Below are positions 18,928 through 27,581 of a stretch of DNA of 64,000 nucleotides, in pieces. Position 1 is the stretch's first letter, and the number at the start of each line of letters is the position of its first letter. Location of the stretch: the NCBI RefSeq assembly GCF_014651895.1, contig NZ_BMXT01000001.1:806001-870000 (forward strand), written 5' to 3'. The notes under the pieces were generated by a model. It did not search any database and was not told where the DNA came from. It worked only from the letters and a program-made list of their open reading frames with translations. The position numbers and the translations under genes were made by a program. This DNA comes from Rhodanobacter panaciterrae (GTDB lineage: Bacteria > Pseudomonadota > Gammaproteobacteria > Xanthomonadales > Rhodanobacteraceae).

Positions 18928-19302
18928 ATGGCAGACAACAAGTCTTTCCCGATATTGTCGATTTCCGGAGTCGACTGGAATGACCCGCAACTGGGGTCGC
19001 TACTGAACAAGTCCGGGGACTGGCACCTCGACAATCGTGGTTCGGCACCGCCATTGGACCTGCATATCCATTTTGGATGGGGTGCCGGCGTTACCAAGCC
19101 GGCCGTGCTGGTCTGGCAGAACGACGAAGCGATGGTTCTCCAGACCGGGTTCCCGCTGGGGCAAGGTGAGCATGTACGTGTGGACCGGCCGCAGGAGTCC
19201 GGCACGGAAACCCTCTGGGGTGAGGTTCTCGCGAGTCGGCCAGGGCAGCGGGCCGACGACCAGGCAAACGGCATCCAGGTGCACTGGTTGCGCATGCGCT
19301 GA
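18928..19302 (+). CDS. Hypothetical protein, 124 residues
   Basis: A well-supported gene (GGAGG nine bases before ATG) whose family I do not recognise. The protein has no signal peptide or membrane segment. It starts MADNKSFPILSISGVDW, has a central aromatic and His stretch (LHIHFGWGAG), then strands ending QGEHVRVDRP, LWGEVLASRPGQR and IQVHWLRM. The alternating hydrophobic pattern suggests a small beta-barrel, and the RVxRP...GEV...GIQVHW layout is loosely like a PilZ-type fold but lacks the RxxxR and D/NxSxxG motifs. It may be co-transcribed with the following lipoprotein gene. Confidence 0.6.
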   Translation: MADNKSFPILSISGVDWNDPQLGSLLNKSGDWHLDNRGSAPPLDLHIHFGWGAGVTKPAVLVWQNDEAMVLQTGFPLGQGEHVRVDRPQESGTETLWGEVLASRPGQRADDQANGIQVHWLRMR

Positions 19303-19435
19303 GCGGGAGTGGATCTGCAAACCAGAGTGTCGTGCTGTGCGGCAACGCGCTTCAGGTCCACTGCCTGCGGTGTCCTGGTTTGACCGGCGCGTGGCATCTG
19401 CATCCGGGTCGGCAGCTACGCAAAGGGGAGGAAGT

Positions 19436-19645
19436 ATGGCCAGGTTGCGATTGGTGATTTTCCTGCTGCCAGGGTACCTGTTGCTGGCTGCCTGCGCCAC
19501 GTATGGTTGGCATGGCGACCATGCCACACCGTTCGACACGGCCCGGAAGAATTGCGATGCCCTCGCGGCGGCTCAGTCAGCAGGGCAGGCACGCGACGCC
19601 ACCTTCGATGCCTGCATGAACGGGGAAGGTTGGCAGAGGCGCTGA
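19436..19645 (+). CDS. Small lipoprotein, 69 residues
   Basis: A short gene with a very strong ribosome site (GGGGAGGAAGT). The product has a lipoprotein signal: basic N-terminus, hydrophobic core and lipobox LAAC with Cys20. The mature part of 50 residues carries two further Cys (KNCDAL and FDACMNGEGW) that could form a disulfide. The function is unknown. The residue after the lipid Cys is Ala, so outer-membrane sorting is expected by the usual +2 rule. Confidence 0.7.
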   Translation: MARLRLVIFLLPGYLLLAACATYGWHGDHATPFDTARKNCDALAAAQSAGQARDATFDACMNGEGWQRR

Positions 19646-19708
19646 CGGCGGCCGCCGCGGCCCGGTAAGCTGGCAGTGGAATGACTGCTGCCGGTCAATC
19701 CCGCACCC

Positions 19709-20437
19709 TTGTGGCATGGTCGCGGAGTATCGTTGGCACAACCGCTTTTCATAACCGTGCTTGCCGGGGAGGCACTGGCCATTTCCACCTCATCGAATCA
19801 ATCCGAACTTGCGCCTGGCATCAACTACTTCTTTGCCGTGCTGCCGGATGACCTCGCGAGGTCCGAGATCGCCGGCGTGGGCGAGCGTTTCCGCAAGTCG
19901 CACCGGGTCAGCGGATCGCCGGTTGGCATCTACGGGTTGCATCTGTTGCTGTGCCCGATGGGCAAGCCTGAGCGCTTGCGGCAACCCCTGGAAAGTGCGT
20001 TGCTGGCTGCGGCCGGCGAGGTGCGTGCCAGCGGCTTTGTCGCCGCCCTGGATTCGGCGATGCGTTTCAGCGCCAAGGACGGTCAGTTCCCGTTCGTGCT
20101 GTGTGCGGACACCGCCACCACCGAGTCGGCATTGCAGCTGCGCAAGGCGATCGCCGCAGCGCAGGCCCGGGTTGGGCTGCAGGTAAGCGGAGTCTCCAGC
20201 TTCCTGCCCCACGTGACCCTGTTGCACGGGCACGCGGTCGACGCGATCGAGGAATCGATCGCTCCGATTCACTGGCACGTGCGTGAGTTCGTGCTGATAC
20301 GCAGTTTCTTCGGCCAGTCCAAATACGAAGTGATCGGGCGTTGGCCGCTGGCGATCGAGTCTGAGCCCGAGATGCATGATTTGCTGGCGGAACTGGCCAA
20401 CATGCCGGAGCTGCCCCAGCTTCCAGGCGAGGAATAG
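19709..20437 (+). CDS. 2'-5' RNA ligase/cyclic phosphodiesterase-like protein with one degenerate motif
   Basis: A LigT-superfamily (2H phosphoesterase) homologue of up to 242 residues. The fold begins at INYFFAVLPDDLARSEI. The second HxT motif is intact (LPHVTLLHG, His168), but the first reads LHLLL (His78) instead of HxT/S-x, so one of the paired catalytic motifs is altered. Intact relatives hydrolyse 2',3'-cyclic or linear 2',5'-phosphodiesters. Start is uncertain: ATG 19709, TTG 19733 or GTG 19757; the first 35 residues are not part of the fold. A paralogue with both motifs intact lies at 35508. Confidence 0.72.
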   Translation: MWHGRGVSLAQPLFITVLAGEALAISTSSNQSELAPGINYFFAVLPDDLARSEIAGVGERFRKSHRVSGSPVGIYGLHLLLCPMGKPERLRQPLESALLAAAGEVRASGFVAALDSAMRFSAKDGQFPFVLCADTATTESALQLRKAIAAAQARVGLQVSGVSSFLPHVTLLHGHAVDAIEESIAPIHWHVREFVLIRSFFGQSKYEVIGRWPLAIESEPEMHDLLAELANMPELPQLPGEE

Positions 20438-20477
20438 AGGGCTGCGCGATATCCTTGATCGCACAGCTCTACGTAGC

Positions 20478-20843
20478 TTAGCCGGCAGTCGACTCGACGA
20501 AGGTCACCATGTTGCCGTCCGGATCACTCACCGGAACGAAGCGCATGAAGTGGGTGGCGGTCTGTGGTGGGGCCGCGTCGATATGTCGACCCTGCAGTCC
20601 TGCCAGTACCTTGTCGAGGTCGTCGACGATGATGCCAACCGTGGCTGAGCCCGCATGGTTCTGCTGGTCGGCAGAGTCGTGCCTGGGCAGCACCTGGATC
20701 GTTGTGGATTTGGCGATCTGCCATTCGGCGCAGGATGCGCTCGGGCGGTTGTCGGGTGCACGACCGAACAGACGGGCATACCAAGCGCTGGAGGCAGCGA
20801 AATCGCTCACGGCAACAGTGGCGAAAACCGGATGTGCGTTCAT
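20478..20843 (-). CDS. VOC family protein (glyoxalase/bleomycin resistance fold)
   Basis: A 121-residue protein of the vicinal oxygen chelate superfamily: it starts HPVFATVAVSDFAASSAWYARLFG and ends with FVPVSDPDGNMVTFVES, the two beta-alpha-beta-beta-beta modules. Such proteins bind a metal or hydrophobic ligand; the typical His/Glu metal ligands are only partly evident, so the reaction is unknown. ATG 20843 matches the fold start; a longer open frame upstream to 21059 overlaps the divergent yjdM gene and is rejected. Confidence 0.8.
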   Translation of the reverse strand: MNAHPVFATVAVSDFAASSAWYARLFGRAPDNRPSASCAEWQIAKSTTIQVLPRHDSADQQNHAGSATVGIIVDDLDKVLAGLQGRHIDAAPPQTATHFMRFVPVSDPDGNMVTFVESTAG

Positions 20844-21024
20844 GACGTGTCTCCGCGGTAACAGGTACAGATTTAGCGCCTTGTAGATGTCGGGCGCGTG
20901 AAGGGCGGAGTGACAGGCCTCATCTTCCCATGTTGCGCGCCGATTTTGCGCATCCGTGGCTCGGCCAGGCGCGCACTGGTCCGTATACTCGCGGCCTGAT
21001 CGAATGAACTGCCAGGATTGACCG

Positions 21025-21369
21025 ATGTCCCAGATTCCCGCTTGCCCGTTATGTGCCATGGAAAACGTCTACCCGGACGGCGACAACCATGTGTGTGCCG
21101 ATTGCGGCCACGAATGGCCGATCATGGCGAGCGCGGATGCGACAGACGCCAGCGTGGTGGTGCGGGACGTCAACGGCAACGTGCTTAACAGCGGCGACAC
21201 AGTGACGGTGATCAAGGACCTGAAAGTGAAGGGTTCGTCGATTCCGCTGAAGCAGGGCGGCTTGATCCGCAACATCCGCCTGGTCGACGGCGACAATGAG
21301 CACATCGAAGGCAATTCGGACAAGATCAAGGGTCTGGTGCTGAAGGTCTGCTATTTGAAAAAAGCCTGA
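21025..21369 (+). CDS. yjdM: YjdM (PhnA-type) zinc-ribbon protein
   Basis: A 114-residue protein with an N-terminal zinc ribbon (CPLC ... CADC, Cys residues about 7, 10, 25 and 28) and the C-terminal PhnA domain (DVNGNVLNSGDTVTVIKDLKVKG, then NIRLVDGDNEHIEG, KIKGLVLK and CYLKK). The length and architecture match E. coli YjdM, once called PhnA. Its physiological role is not established, and it is not a phosphonoacetate hydrolase. AGGA precedes the ATG. It is divergent from the VOC gene with a 181-base gap. Confidence 0.9.
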   Translation: MSQIPACPLCAMENVYPDGDNHVCADCGHEWPIMASADATDASVVVRDVNGNVLNSGDTVTVIKDLKVKGSSIPLKQGGLIRNIRLVDGDNEHIEGNSDKIKGLVLKVCYLKKA

Positions 21370-21438
21370 CGGCTGAGGAATCTGCCTGGTGCGCCGAAGG
21401 CGCGCCCCGTAACGGGATGGAGGTGCCGCTGCCGGCTC

Positions 21439-22827
21439 TTACGGCAAGGGCATGTCGTTCATCACCGACCGGTTACCACCCTGTCGCTTGGCGCCGTACA
21501 TCGCATCGTCGGCATGCCGCATCAACTGCCTGTCTTCCTCGCCATGCTCTGGATAGACGGCTATTCCGATGCTCGACGATATATGCAGGCAGTGGCCGCC
21601 CAGTTCAAACGGTTGCTCAAGTGCGAAACGGATTTTCTCGGCGACCGACGTTGCGTGCTCCGGCTGGCTGATGCAGTTGAGCAACACCACGAATTCGTCG
21701 CCGCCGATGCGACCGACGGTGTCCGACTCGCGCAAGCAGTGGCTGATCCGAGTGGCGACTTCGCGCAGCAACAGATCGCCGACGTCATGGCCAAAGCTGT
21801 CGTTGACCAGCTTGAACCTGTCCAGGTCGAGATAGAGCACAGACAGCCTCGTCCTGTCCCGGCGGACCCTGGCCAGCGCGGTACGCAGCCGGTCGTGGAA
21901 CAGTTCGCGATTGGGCAGGGCGGTAAGCTGGTCGTGTCGCGCGATGTATTGCAGCCAGGTTTCGGTCTGCTTGCGCTCGATCGCCGCGGCCACCTGGGTG
22001 GAGACGAACTGCAGCAGGGCCTTGTCCTTTTCGGTGTAACGCACGTCGCCCGAATAACTCTGCACCACTAGCGCGCCGATGACGCCGCGTTGCGTGCGGA
22101 GCGGCACGCCGAGCCATTCCAGCGAATCGCGGCCGACGATGGGTCCGACAAACTCCGACAACGGAACCTGGATATCGGGTGTCAGCAGCAAAGCCTTGCC
22201 GCTGCGGATCACTTCAGCGCTGAGTGTGCCGGTGTCCAGTCTGCGCGGGGCAGGTGCCTCGTCAAACTGGTCGACGAAGTAGGGGAAGCTCAGTTCATCC
22301 TTCTCAGCGTCGTACAGGGCCACAAAGAAATTGCTGGCCGGCAGCAGTTTGCCGACGATCTGGTGGATGTACCGGAACAGTGCCAGCAGATCTTCGGCCG
22401 AGTGAGCGGCTTCGGAGATCGCGTGCAGCGCCACCTGCATCGACTCGGCGCGCTTGAGTTCAGTGATGTCACGCGCCACGGCGATCCGCATGCCATCGGC
22501 TGCCGACCAGCGTGCGGACCACATGATGTGAATGACCTGCCCGTCCTTGCGCACGTAACGGTTCTGAAAATGCGGCTTGGGCTGCCCGGCCATGATCTCG
22601 TTGGCCGCCTGCAGCGTACGCGCGCGATCGTCGGGATGGACCAGTTCGATCATCGGCCGTCCGATGATCTCTTCCGGCGTATAGCCGAAGATACGCTCGA
22701 ACGCGGCACTGACGAAAACGTAGCGACCTTGCACATCGACCACACAGATCGCGTCGAGCAGGAGGTCCATCACCTTGCCGAGCGGAACGTTGGTGCCGGG
22801 CTCCGTCACTGCAGGCGACATGGTCAT
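21439..22827 (-). CDS. PAS-GAF-GGDEF diguanylate cyclase
   Basis: A cytoplasmic protein of about 462 residues. A PAS domain (about residues 15-135, ICVVDVQGRYVFVSAAFERIFGY with a PAC region) precedes a GAF domain (about 145-285), followed by a GGDEF domain with DLDRFKLVNDSFGH and an intact GGDEF active site. An RESD motif five residues before it forms the allosteric inhibitory site (RxxD). It should make cyclic di-GMP from GTP in response to a ligand or redox signal. ATG 22827 or 22821 fits AAGAGG better than the first ATG at 22851. Confidence 0.88.
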   Translation of the reverse strand: MTMSPAVTEPGTNVPLGKVMDLLLDAICVVDVQGRYVFVSAAFERIFGYTPEEIIGRPMIELVHPDDRARTLQAANEIMAGQPKPHFQNRYVRKDGQVIHIMWSARWSAADGMRIAVARDITELKRAESMQVALHAISEAAHSAEDLLALFRYIHQIVGKLLPASNFFVALYDAEKDELSFPYFVDQFDEAPAPRRLDTGTLSAEVIRSGKALLLTPDIQVPLSEFVGPIVGRDSLEWLGVPLRTQRGVIGALVVQSYSGDVRYTEKDKALLQFVSTQVAAAIERKQTETWLQYIARHDQLTALPNRELFHDRLRTALARVRRDRTRLSVLYLDLDRFKLVNDSFGHDVGDLLLREVATRISHCLRESDTVGRIGGDEFVVLLNCISQPEHATSVAEKIRFALEQPFELGGHCLHISSSIGIAVYPEHGEEDRQLMRHADDAMYGAKRQGGNRSVMNDMPLP

Positions 22828-23086
22828 GCGCCTCTTGCCAGGAGGCGGCATACGGATCGAGCGTGGCCTGTACAGATCATGGTCCTATCCTAACGCGCCG
22901 CCGCAGTTGCTCAAGCAGGCATGGAAGGACTGTCACGAGAACACTCACTTGTGCGAACGAGGTAACACTCTTGCTGCCGGAAGCCAGTTGGCGGAAAGGG
23001 ATGTATCATAGATGAGAGTGATTGTCATTGGCGTTTCCAGCCAACTCGGTTAAAGTTTGCGGGACTCCCTTGTCCGTGCAGACCTT

Positions 23087-23614
23087 ATGTCACTGTCCCA
23101 TCAATTTCTCCGCACCACCCGCGTCGTCCATCTCTATCTCGGTGTATTTACCGCGCCGATGCTGCTGTTCTTCGCGATCACCGGTGGGTTGCAGAGCTTC
23201 AGCTTGCATGAGACCACTCGCGGAAGCAGCTATACGCCGCCAGCGTGGCTGGCGAGCATGGCGCAACTGCACAAGAAGCAGACCACGGTGGTGCCGGTGA
23301 AGCGGCCGCGGCCGCCGGAAGCGCAGGTCGTTACGGCGATTCCTGGTGCTGCGATCGTGATGCCGTCACCAGTGAGCTCTTCAACGGAGGCGCGGGCGAC
23401 AACGCCATCGAGCGAGCCGCTCGAGCGCGCCGAAGCGAAACCGAAAAAGAACTTGCTGCCGATGAAGATTTTCTTCGGCCTGGTATCGCTGGGCCTGCTC
23501 ATTTCGGTGTTGAGCGGTCTGTACATGGCCTGGCGCTTCACCCGCAAGCCAGGGCTTTTCGGCACGACCCTGTTCGCCGGAATCATCGTGCCGCTGCTGC
23601 TCCTGCTGTTCTGA
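23087..23614 (+). CDS. PepSY-associated transmembrane protein
   Basis: A 175-residue membrane protein. The N-terminal helix ([24 protein letters not shown]), preceded by the RVVHLYLG motif, is the opening of PepSY-associated TM proteins. It is followed by a periplasmic linker rich in Pro, Ala and Thr and a C-terminal pair of hydrophobic segments ([43 protein letters not shown]). The family often assists iron or reductase systems, but no such genes are adjacent. A TTG 30 bases upstream is possible but ATG 23087 is the better start. A strong terminator follows. Confidence 0.7.
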   Translation: MSLSHQFLRTTRVVHLYLGVFTAPMLLFFAITGGLQSFSLHETTRGSSYTPPAWLASMAQLHKKQTTVVPVKRPRPPEAQVVTAIPGAAIVMPSPVSSSTEARATTPSSEPLERAEAKPKKNLLPMKIFFGLVSLGLLISVLSGLYMAWRFTRKPGLFGTTLFAGIIVPLLLLLF

Positions 23615-23630
23615 ACGCAGGTTGCGAACT

Positions 23631-23671
23631 GAGACGAAGACGGCGGCCCTCAAGGCCGCCGTCTTCGTCTC
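23631..23671. terminator. Bidirectional terminator, perfect 18-bp stem
   Basis: Arms 23631-23648 and 23654-23671 pair perfectly over 18 bp around the loop CTCAA. The hairpin sits between the converging PepSY-TM and ohr genes and could stop both transcripts. There is no long T tract on either side. Confidence 0.75.
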
Positions 23672-23702
23672 GCCATACCGTCATTCCAGTACGCCAGATG
23701 CC

Positions 23703-24128
23703 TCAGGCGATCGTCAGCGTGACGTCAATGTTGTTGCGGGTGGCGTTGGAGTATGGGCACACGATGTGCGCCTTCTGCACCAGCGCCTCGGCATCGGCGC
23801 GCGGCAAGCCGGGAATCGAGATGCTCAGCTCGACCTCGATGCCGAAGCCGGTCGCGATCGGGCCGATGCCGACCTGGCCAGTCACCTGCGTATCGGCGGG
23901 CAGCTGAAACTTCTGCTGGGCCGCCACGTACTTCATTGCGCCGAGGAAGCAGGCCGAGTAGCCGGCAGCGAACAGTTGCTCCGGGTTGGTGCCGTCGCCA
24001 CCCGCGCCGCCGAGTTCCTTCGGCGTGGTCAGCTTGATGTCGAGTACGTTGTCGGACGAGGTGGCGCGACCGTCACGACCGCCGGTGGCGGTAGCTTTGG
24101 CGCGATACAGGACTTTTTCGATGGACAT
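23703..24128 (-). CDS. ohr: Organic hydroperoxide resistance protein Ohr
   Basis: A 141-residue Ohr peroxidase. It has the family pattern [18 protein letters not shown], with the peroxidatic Cys60 and Glu50, the catalytic Arg region near residue 18-21, and [11 protein letters not shown] with the resolving Cys124. It reduces organic (including fatty-acid) hydroperoxides to alcohols, typically using lipoylated dithiols. Length and start (ATG with AGGAG) are normal. The gene lies just downstream of ohrR on the same strand, and an OhrR-box-like element lies about 55 bases before its start. Confidence 0.95.
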   Translation of the reverse strand: MSIEKVLYRAKATATGGRDGRATSSDNVLDIKLTTPKELGGAGGDGTNPEQLFAAGYSACFLGAMKYVAAQQKFQLPADTQVTGQVGIGPIATGFGIEVELSISIPGLPRADAEALVQKAHIVCPYSNATRNNIDVTLTIA

Positions 24129-24179
24129 GGGTGTCTCCTGTTGCGTGGGTGGTTGGGTTGCCGCTTATATATAGTTGGC

Positions 24180-24197
24180 TATTAAATAGCGCACTAT
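24180..24197. promoter_or_regulatory. Probable OhrR box upstream of ohr
   Basis: TATTAAATAGCGC (24180-24192) is repeated exactly at 24701-24713 before ohrR. Here it forms the near-palindrome ATAGCGCACTAT (24186-24197, one mismatch). AT-rich flanks (ATAGTTGGC before, CTATTCAAATAG after) mark the promoter region of ohr. OhrR binding is inferred from the repetition at both targets and from the family's known autoregulation. Confidence 0.65.
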
Positions 24198-24223
24198 TCA
24201 AATAGGAAAAAGAGATGAATCGA

Positions 24224-24691
24224 TCAGGCCTCGCCAGACAGCCTGCTGCGCAGATCCTGCAACTCGTCTTTGAGATGCTTCAGTTCGCTGGGCGTGCACT
24301 GACTGGCGCAGAACACCGATTCCTGCACCTTGCCAGCCTTGGCCTGCAAGGCCTTGCCGCGCGCAGTCAGGGTGATGACGACATGCCGCTCATCCTCGCG
24401 TGAACGCAGCCGCGCCACCAGTCCGGCGGTTTCCAGACGCTTGAGTAGTGGCGTCAGCGTAGCCGAGTCCAGAAACAGCCGCGCACCGATCTCCGACACG
24501 CTCTGGCTCTCGTCCTGCCACAACACCATCATCACCAGATACTGCGGATAGGTGAGGCCCAACGGCTTGAGCAGCTTGCGATACACCTTGTTCATCGCAA
24601 GCCCGGCCGAGTACAAGGCGAAACACAGCTGCGCATCCAGCTTCGGTGTGGACGCGGCGATAACCGATGGCGATGGACGGGAGCTGCTCAT
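24224..24691 (-). CDS. ohrR: OhrR, MarR-family organic peroxide sensor
   Basis: A 155-residue winged-helix repressor. [13 protein letters not shown] carries the reactive Cys23, and two further Cys residues at 128 and 132 (FCASQC) match the 2-Cys OhrR arrangement of Xanthomonas (Cys22, 127 and 131). The DNA-binding region is [24 protein letters not shown] with the wing [14 protein letters not shown]. Oxidation of the Cys by organic hydroperoxide should form a disulfide and release DNA, inducing ohr. The ATG at 24691 is placed by homology of the N-terminus. A palindrome lies 10-27 bases upstream of it. Confidence 0.93.
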   Translation of the reverse strand: MSSSRPSPSVIAASTPKLDAQLCFALYSAGLAMNKVYRKLLKPLGLTYPQYLVMMVLWQDESQSVSEIGARLFLDSATLTPLLKRLETAGLVARLRSREDERHVVITLTARGKALQAKAGKVQESVFCASQCTPSELKHLKDELQDLRSRLSGEA

Positions 24692-24700
24692 GGCTGCGCA

Positions 24701-24718
24701 TATTAAATAGCGCGCTAT
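24701..24718. promoter_or_regulatory. Probable OhrR box upstream of ohrR
   Basis: The perfect 12-bp palindrome ATAGCGCGCTAT (24707-24718) is preceded by TATTAA and lies 10-27 bases before the ohrR ATG. It shares the 13-base word TATTAAATAGCGC with the site before ohr. Binding here would autoregulate ohrR. Confidence 0.7.
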
Positions 24719-24798
24719 ATAATTGCAAGCGACTTTGATAATTACTTTCCTGTGCGTTCGTCCGCTACGATCCTGTCCAGCCACCATGAGGTCTGTCC

Positions 24799-25293
24799 AT
24801 GAACCGTCGAATGAAATCCCTTCTGCAACTGGGCGCTGCAGCCATCTTCGTATTTGCCGGCATCAACGTGCGGGCGAAGGACGCACATGCCCCTGCTCAG
24901 CGTGAAGTGCTTGGTGCAGTGGATGCATTGTTCGATGCCATGGCGAAACATGACGTGGACGCCTCGCGCAAACTCATCGTGCCCGGCGCCAGCTTCGTGG
25001 TGCTGAAGCCCGATGGCACTGTGGCGATGGAGCACGACAGTGACTATCTGGATTCGTTGGCCAAGCACAAGGAAGCATTCCGCGAACGCATCTGGAGCGC
25101 GCAGGTCACGGTGCAGGGCGACATTGCACAGGTGTGGGCACCGTACGACTTCCACCTCGACGGCAAACTGTCCCATTGCGGCATCGACAGCTTCAGCATG
25201 GTGCGCACTGTCGAAGGCTGGCGCGTGGCCGGTGTGAGCTACACCGTGCAGAAAGTGGGCTGTACGCCGAGTCCGCTGGATACGAGGAAGTAG
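24799..25293 (+). CDS. NTF2/SnoaL-like exported protein
   Basis: A 164-residue protein with a signal peptide (MKSLLQLGAAAIFVFAGINVRA) and a domain of the nuclear transport factor 2-like superfamily: helix EVLGAVDALFDAMAKHDVDASRKLI, then the strand AQVWAPYDFHLDGKLSHCGIDSFSMVRTVEGWRVAGVSYT. This is the pattern of DUF4440/SnoaL-type proteins. Its ligand or reaction is unknown. GAGG precedes the ATG. It is transcribed divergently from ohrR. Confidence 0.78.
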   Translation: MNRRMKSLLQLGAAAIFVFAGINVRAKDAHAPAQREVLGAVDALFDAMAKHDVDASRKLIVPGASFVVLKPDGTVAMEHDSDYLDSLAKHKEAFRERIWSAQVTVQGDIAQVWAPYDFHLDGKLSHCGIDSFSMVRTVEGWRVAGVSYTVQKVGCTPSPLDTRK

Positions 25294-25374
25294 CGGCCGA
25301 CGATTGATGCATTCGGAAACAAATGGAACAGGGCGGCTATTCCCGAACACCCAGCAGCTGACCTGTTTCGTATG

Positions 25375-25764
25375 TCAGTGGACAAGCGGGGCCAGGACAT
25401 GACCTTGATGGCTCATCGCGTACTCAGCCAGTTTGCCTTGCAGGAAGGTGGCCGAATCCACGACGCGTCCATCCTGAAACCGGATCGTGTACTTGGTCCC
25501 CGACATCGACGAACCCGTGCCGCAGTAGGTAATGAAGTCTTCGGCCGTCTTCACGCGGCTGCCGGCAAAGCGCAGTTTCAGGCGCATGTGGTCGGCGGCG
25601 TGAGTGGCGTCATATTCAGTGCCGTTGCGGATGAAGGCCGCGCCCTGCAAGGTGGCCACCGAATCGATCAGGTAGGCAATCTTCTGTTGCTCGATGTCCT
25701 GCTGAGCGAACGCCGGCAGTGCCAGCAGGGCTAACAGCAATATGGCCGCGATCATCTTGTGCAC
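25375..25764 (-). CDS. DUF5329 family exported protein
   Basis: A 129-residue protein with a signal peptide (MIAAILLLALLALPAFA) and a mature domain beginning QQKIAYLIDSVATLQGAAFIRNGTEY. It continues with AADHMRLKL, a RVKTAEDFITYCGTGSSMSG block and a C-terminal YTIRFQDGR region. This is the pattern I associate with DUF5329, whose function is unknown. It starts with GTG, supported by GGAG seven bases upstream. It lies 67 bases downstream of the phospholipase D gene's end on the opposite side of that gene's direction, so it is a separate unit. Confidence 0.72.
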   Translation of the reverse strand: MHKMIAAILLLALLALPAFAQQDIEQQKIAYLIDSVATLQGAAFIRNGTEYDATHAADHMRLKLRFAGSRVKTAEDFITYCGTGSSMSGTKYTIRFQDGRVVDSATFLQGKLAEYAMSHQGHVLAPLVH

Positions 25765-25831
25765 GGGTTCGCTCCGTTGCCGCCGGTGATGTGCCGTTGG
25801 CGTTGTGTCGGGTGGGTATTGCGCCGGTCGT

Positions 25832-27409
25832 TCAAAGCATGCCTTCGATCGGCATGAACCGGAGCATGTACACCTCCAGTCGGCGTTTCGTGCTGGCCTT
25901 GGGGTCGCGATGATAGTTGACCAGCTTGCCGTTTTCGCTGTCCTGCCATTGCATGCGCCCGCCGTGCGGTTCGCTCAGCGTCACGTGGTAGGCGCTGTTG
26001 GGCTGGATGGCGGTGTCGAAGAAATTCGTCACCGCCACGGCCAGCGCCGGGCAGTCGACGATGAGGCCCATTTCGGTGTTGAGCAGTTTCGAGCGCTGGT
26101 CCATGTTCATCGAACCGATGAAGACCAGCTGCCCGTCGACCACGATCGCCTTCGCGTGCAGGCCGACGCCGGAGGATGTGCCTTTCGAGGTCGCGGGCTG
26201 TTCCCCGCTGGCGGCGGCGGGACGCAATTCGTACAACTGCACACCGCCTTCGAGCAGCGCGCGGCGGTAGCGCGAGTAGCCCGCATGCACGGCGGCCTCA
26301 TCGGTGGAAGCGAGCGAATTGGTCAGCACCTTTACGGTCACGCCGCGGCTGACCATGTCGGTGAGGTAATGCGTGCCGTCATCGCCGGGGATGAAGTAAG
26401 GCGAGATCAGCAGCACGTCCTGCTTCGCCTGATCGGTCATCGACTTGATCTGCGGGCCGATGCGCAACGCACGCGTTTCTTCCTTGCTGGCATCGATCTT
26501 TGCGGGCTGGTCGGCGACCAGCGTGGCCGAGCCCCAGAACCATGCACCGGGACGATCGCCGGAGGGGCCGTTGGGCAGCTTGTCCAGGGTCGCCTGTGCG
26601 TAGTCGCTCTGCGCGAACTTGCGCGCGTCGCGGCCCAGGTCCACGCGTAGCTGCGCCAGGTCGTAGTGGCTGGCGTGCTTGCCCTGAAAGGCCTGGACCG
26701 GCAGTGCGGCGTCGCAGTTCCAGTATTCGTCGAACGCATGCGAGGCTTGTTTCACCACCGGTCCGATCGCGATCAGATCGAGGTCGCGGAAGTTGGTGTC
26801 GTTGCTGGCGTCGAAATACGCATCACCGATGTTGCGACCTCCGACGATCGCCACGTTGCCGTCCACGATGTACGACTTGTTGTGCATGCGACGGTTGAGC
26901 CGGTGCGCGTCAAGCAGGAACTGCGTGGTCTTGGATACGAGCGACGGCTTGCGCGTATGGAACGGGTTGAACAGGCGGACTTCGATATTCGGGTGCGCAT
27001 CCAGCGCGTCCAGCATGTCGATGGCGTTCGTCGCACTGATGTCGTCGACCAACAGCCGTACGCGCACACCGCGATCCGCCGCTGCCAGCAGATGCTGCGC
27101 CACCAGACGGCCGGTCGCGTCGTTGTTGAAGATGTAGTACTGCAGGTCGATCGAATGCTGCGCGTGGTCGGCCAGCGCGACGCGGCTCATCAGCGCGTTG
27201 TTGCTGAGCGTCAGCAGACGGAAGCCAGACTCGTCGACGTGCTGGTTCGCTTCGGCACGTATGTAACGTCCGCTCGGTGTGGTGGTGGCCGGAGGCAGTG
27301 CTTTCGATGGCTGTTTGACATAGTCGGTGCGCAGCGTGGAGCAGGCACCCAGCAGTCCGACCATCATCAGAGTGGCGATGACGCCCGTATGTCGCGCTTT
27401 CACTTTCAC
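25832..27409 (-). CDS. Phospholipase D family lipoprotein (cardiolipin synthase-like)
   Basis: A protein of about 525 residues with a lipoprotein signal (MMVGLLGAC) and two PLD domains. The first HKD motif is HNKSYIVDGNVAIVGGRNIGD, the second HAKAIVVDGQLVFIGSMNMD, each with His-x-Lys-x4-Asp. It should be an envelope-anchored phosphatidyltransferase or phospholipase, close to the ClsC/YmdC type that makes cardiolipin. The start is GTG 27409 with GGAGAAGGA; a longer ATG frame from 27469 lacks such a site. No YmdB-like partner is adjacent. Confidence 0.88.
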   Translation of the reverse strand: MKVKARHTGVIATLMMVGLLGACSTLRTDYVKQPSKALPPATTTPSGRYIRAEANQHVDESGFRLLTLSNNALMSRVALADHAQHSIDLQYYIFNNDATGRLVAQHLLAAADRGVRVRLLVDDISATNAIDMLDALDAHPNIEVRLFNPFHTRKPSLVSKTTQFLLDAHRLNRRMHNKSYIVDGNVAIVGGRNIGDAYFDASNDTNFRDLDLIAIGPVVKQASHAFDEYWNCDAALPVQAFQGKHASHYDLAQLRVDLGRDARKFAQSDYAQATLDKLPNGPSGDRPGAWFWGSATLVADQPAKIDASKEETRALRIGPQIKSMTDQAKQDVLLISPYFIPGDDGTHYLTDMVSRGVTVKVLTNSLASTDEAAVHAGYSRYRRALLEGGVQLYELRPAAASGEQPATSKGTSSGVGLHAKAIVVDGQLVFIGSMNMDQRSKLLNTEMGLIVDCPALAVAVTNFFDTAIQPNSAYHVTLSEPHGGRMQWQDSENGKLVNYHRDPKASTKRRLEVYMLRFMPIEGML

Positions 27410-27581
27410 GTGGGTGTCCTTCTCTCCAAACGGGATCCAGAACGGCCACCGCGTCACGCGTGCGTCCATCTTGGAGACGCAAACGCCATTACGCTGGCCC
27501 GATGGCTGGATCCGGATTCGGGCACGTTGGCACTGTGCCCCCAGGTTTGTGAACGTGGCGCGAGACAGGTCGCTGCCCGGT

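Noticed and set aside
20478-21059. A 193-residue form of the VOC protein
   Set aside because: The extension would overlap the divergent yjdM gene and its promoter and shows no relation to the VOC fold.
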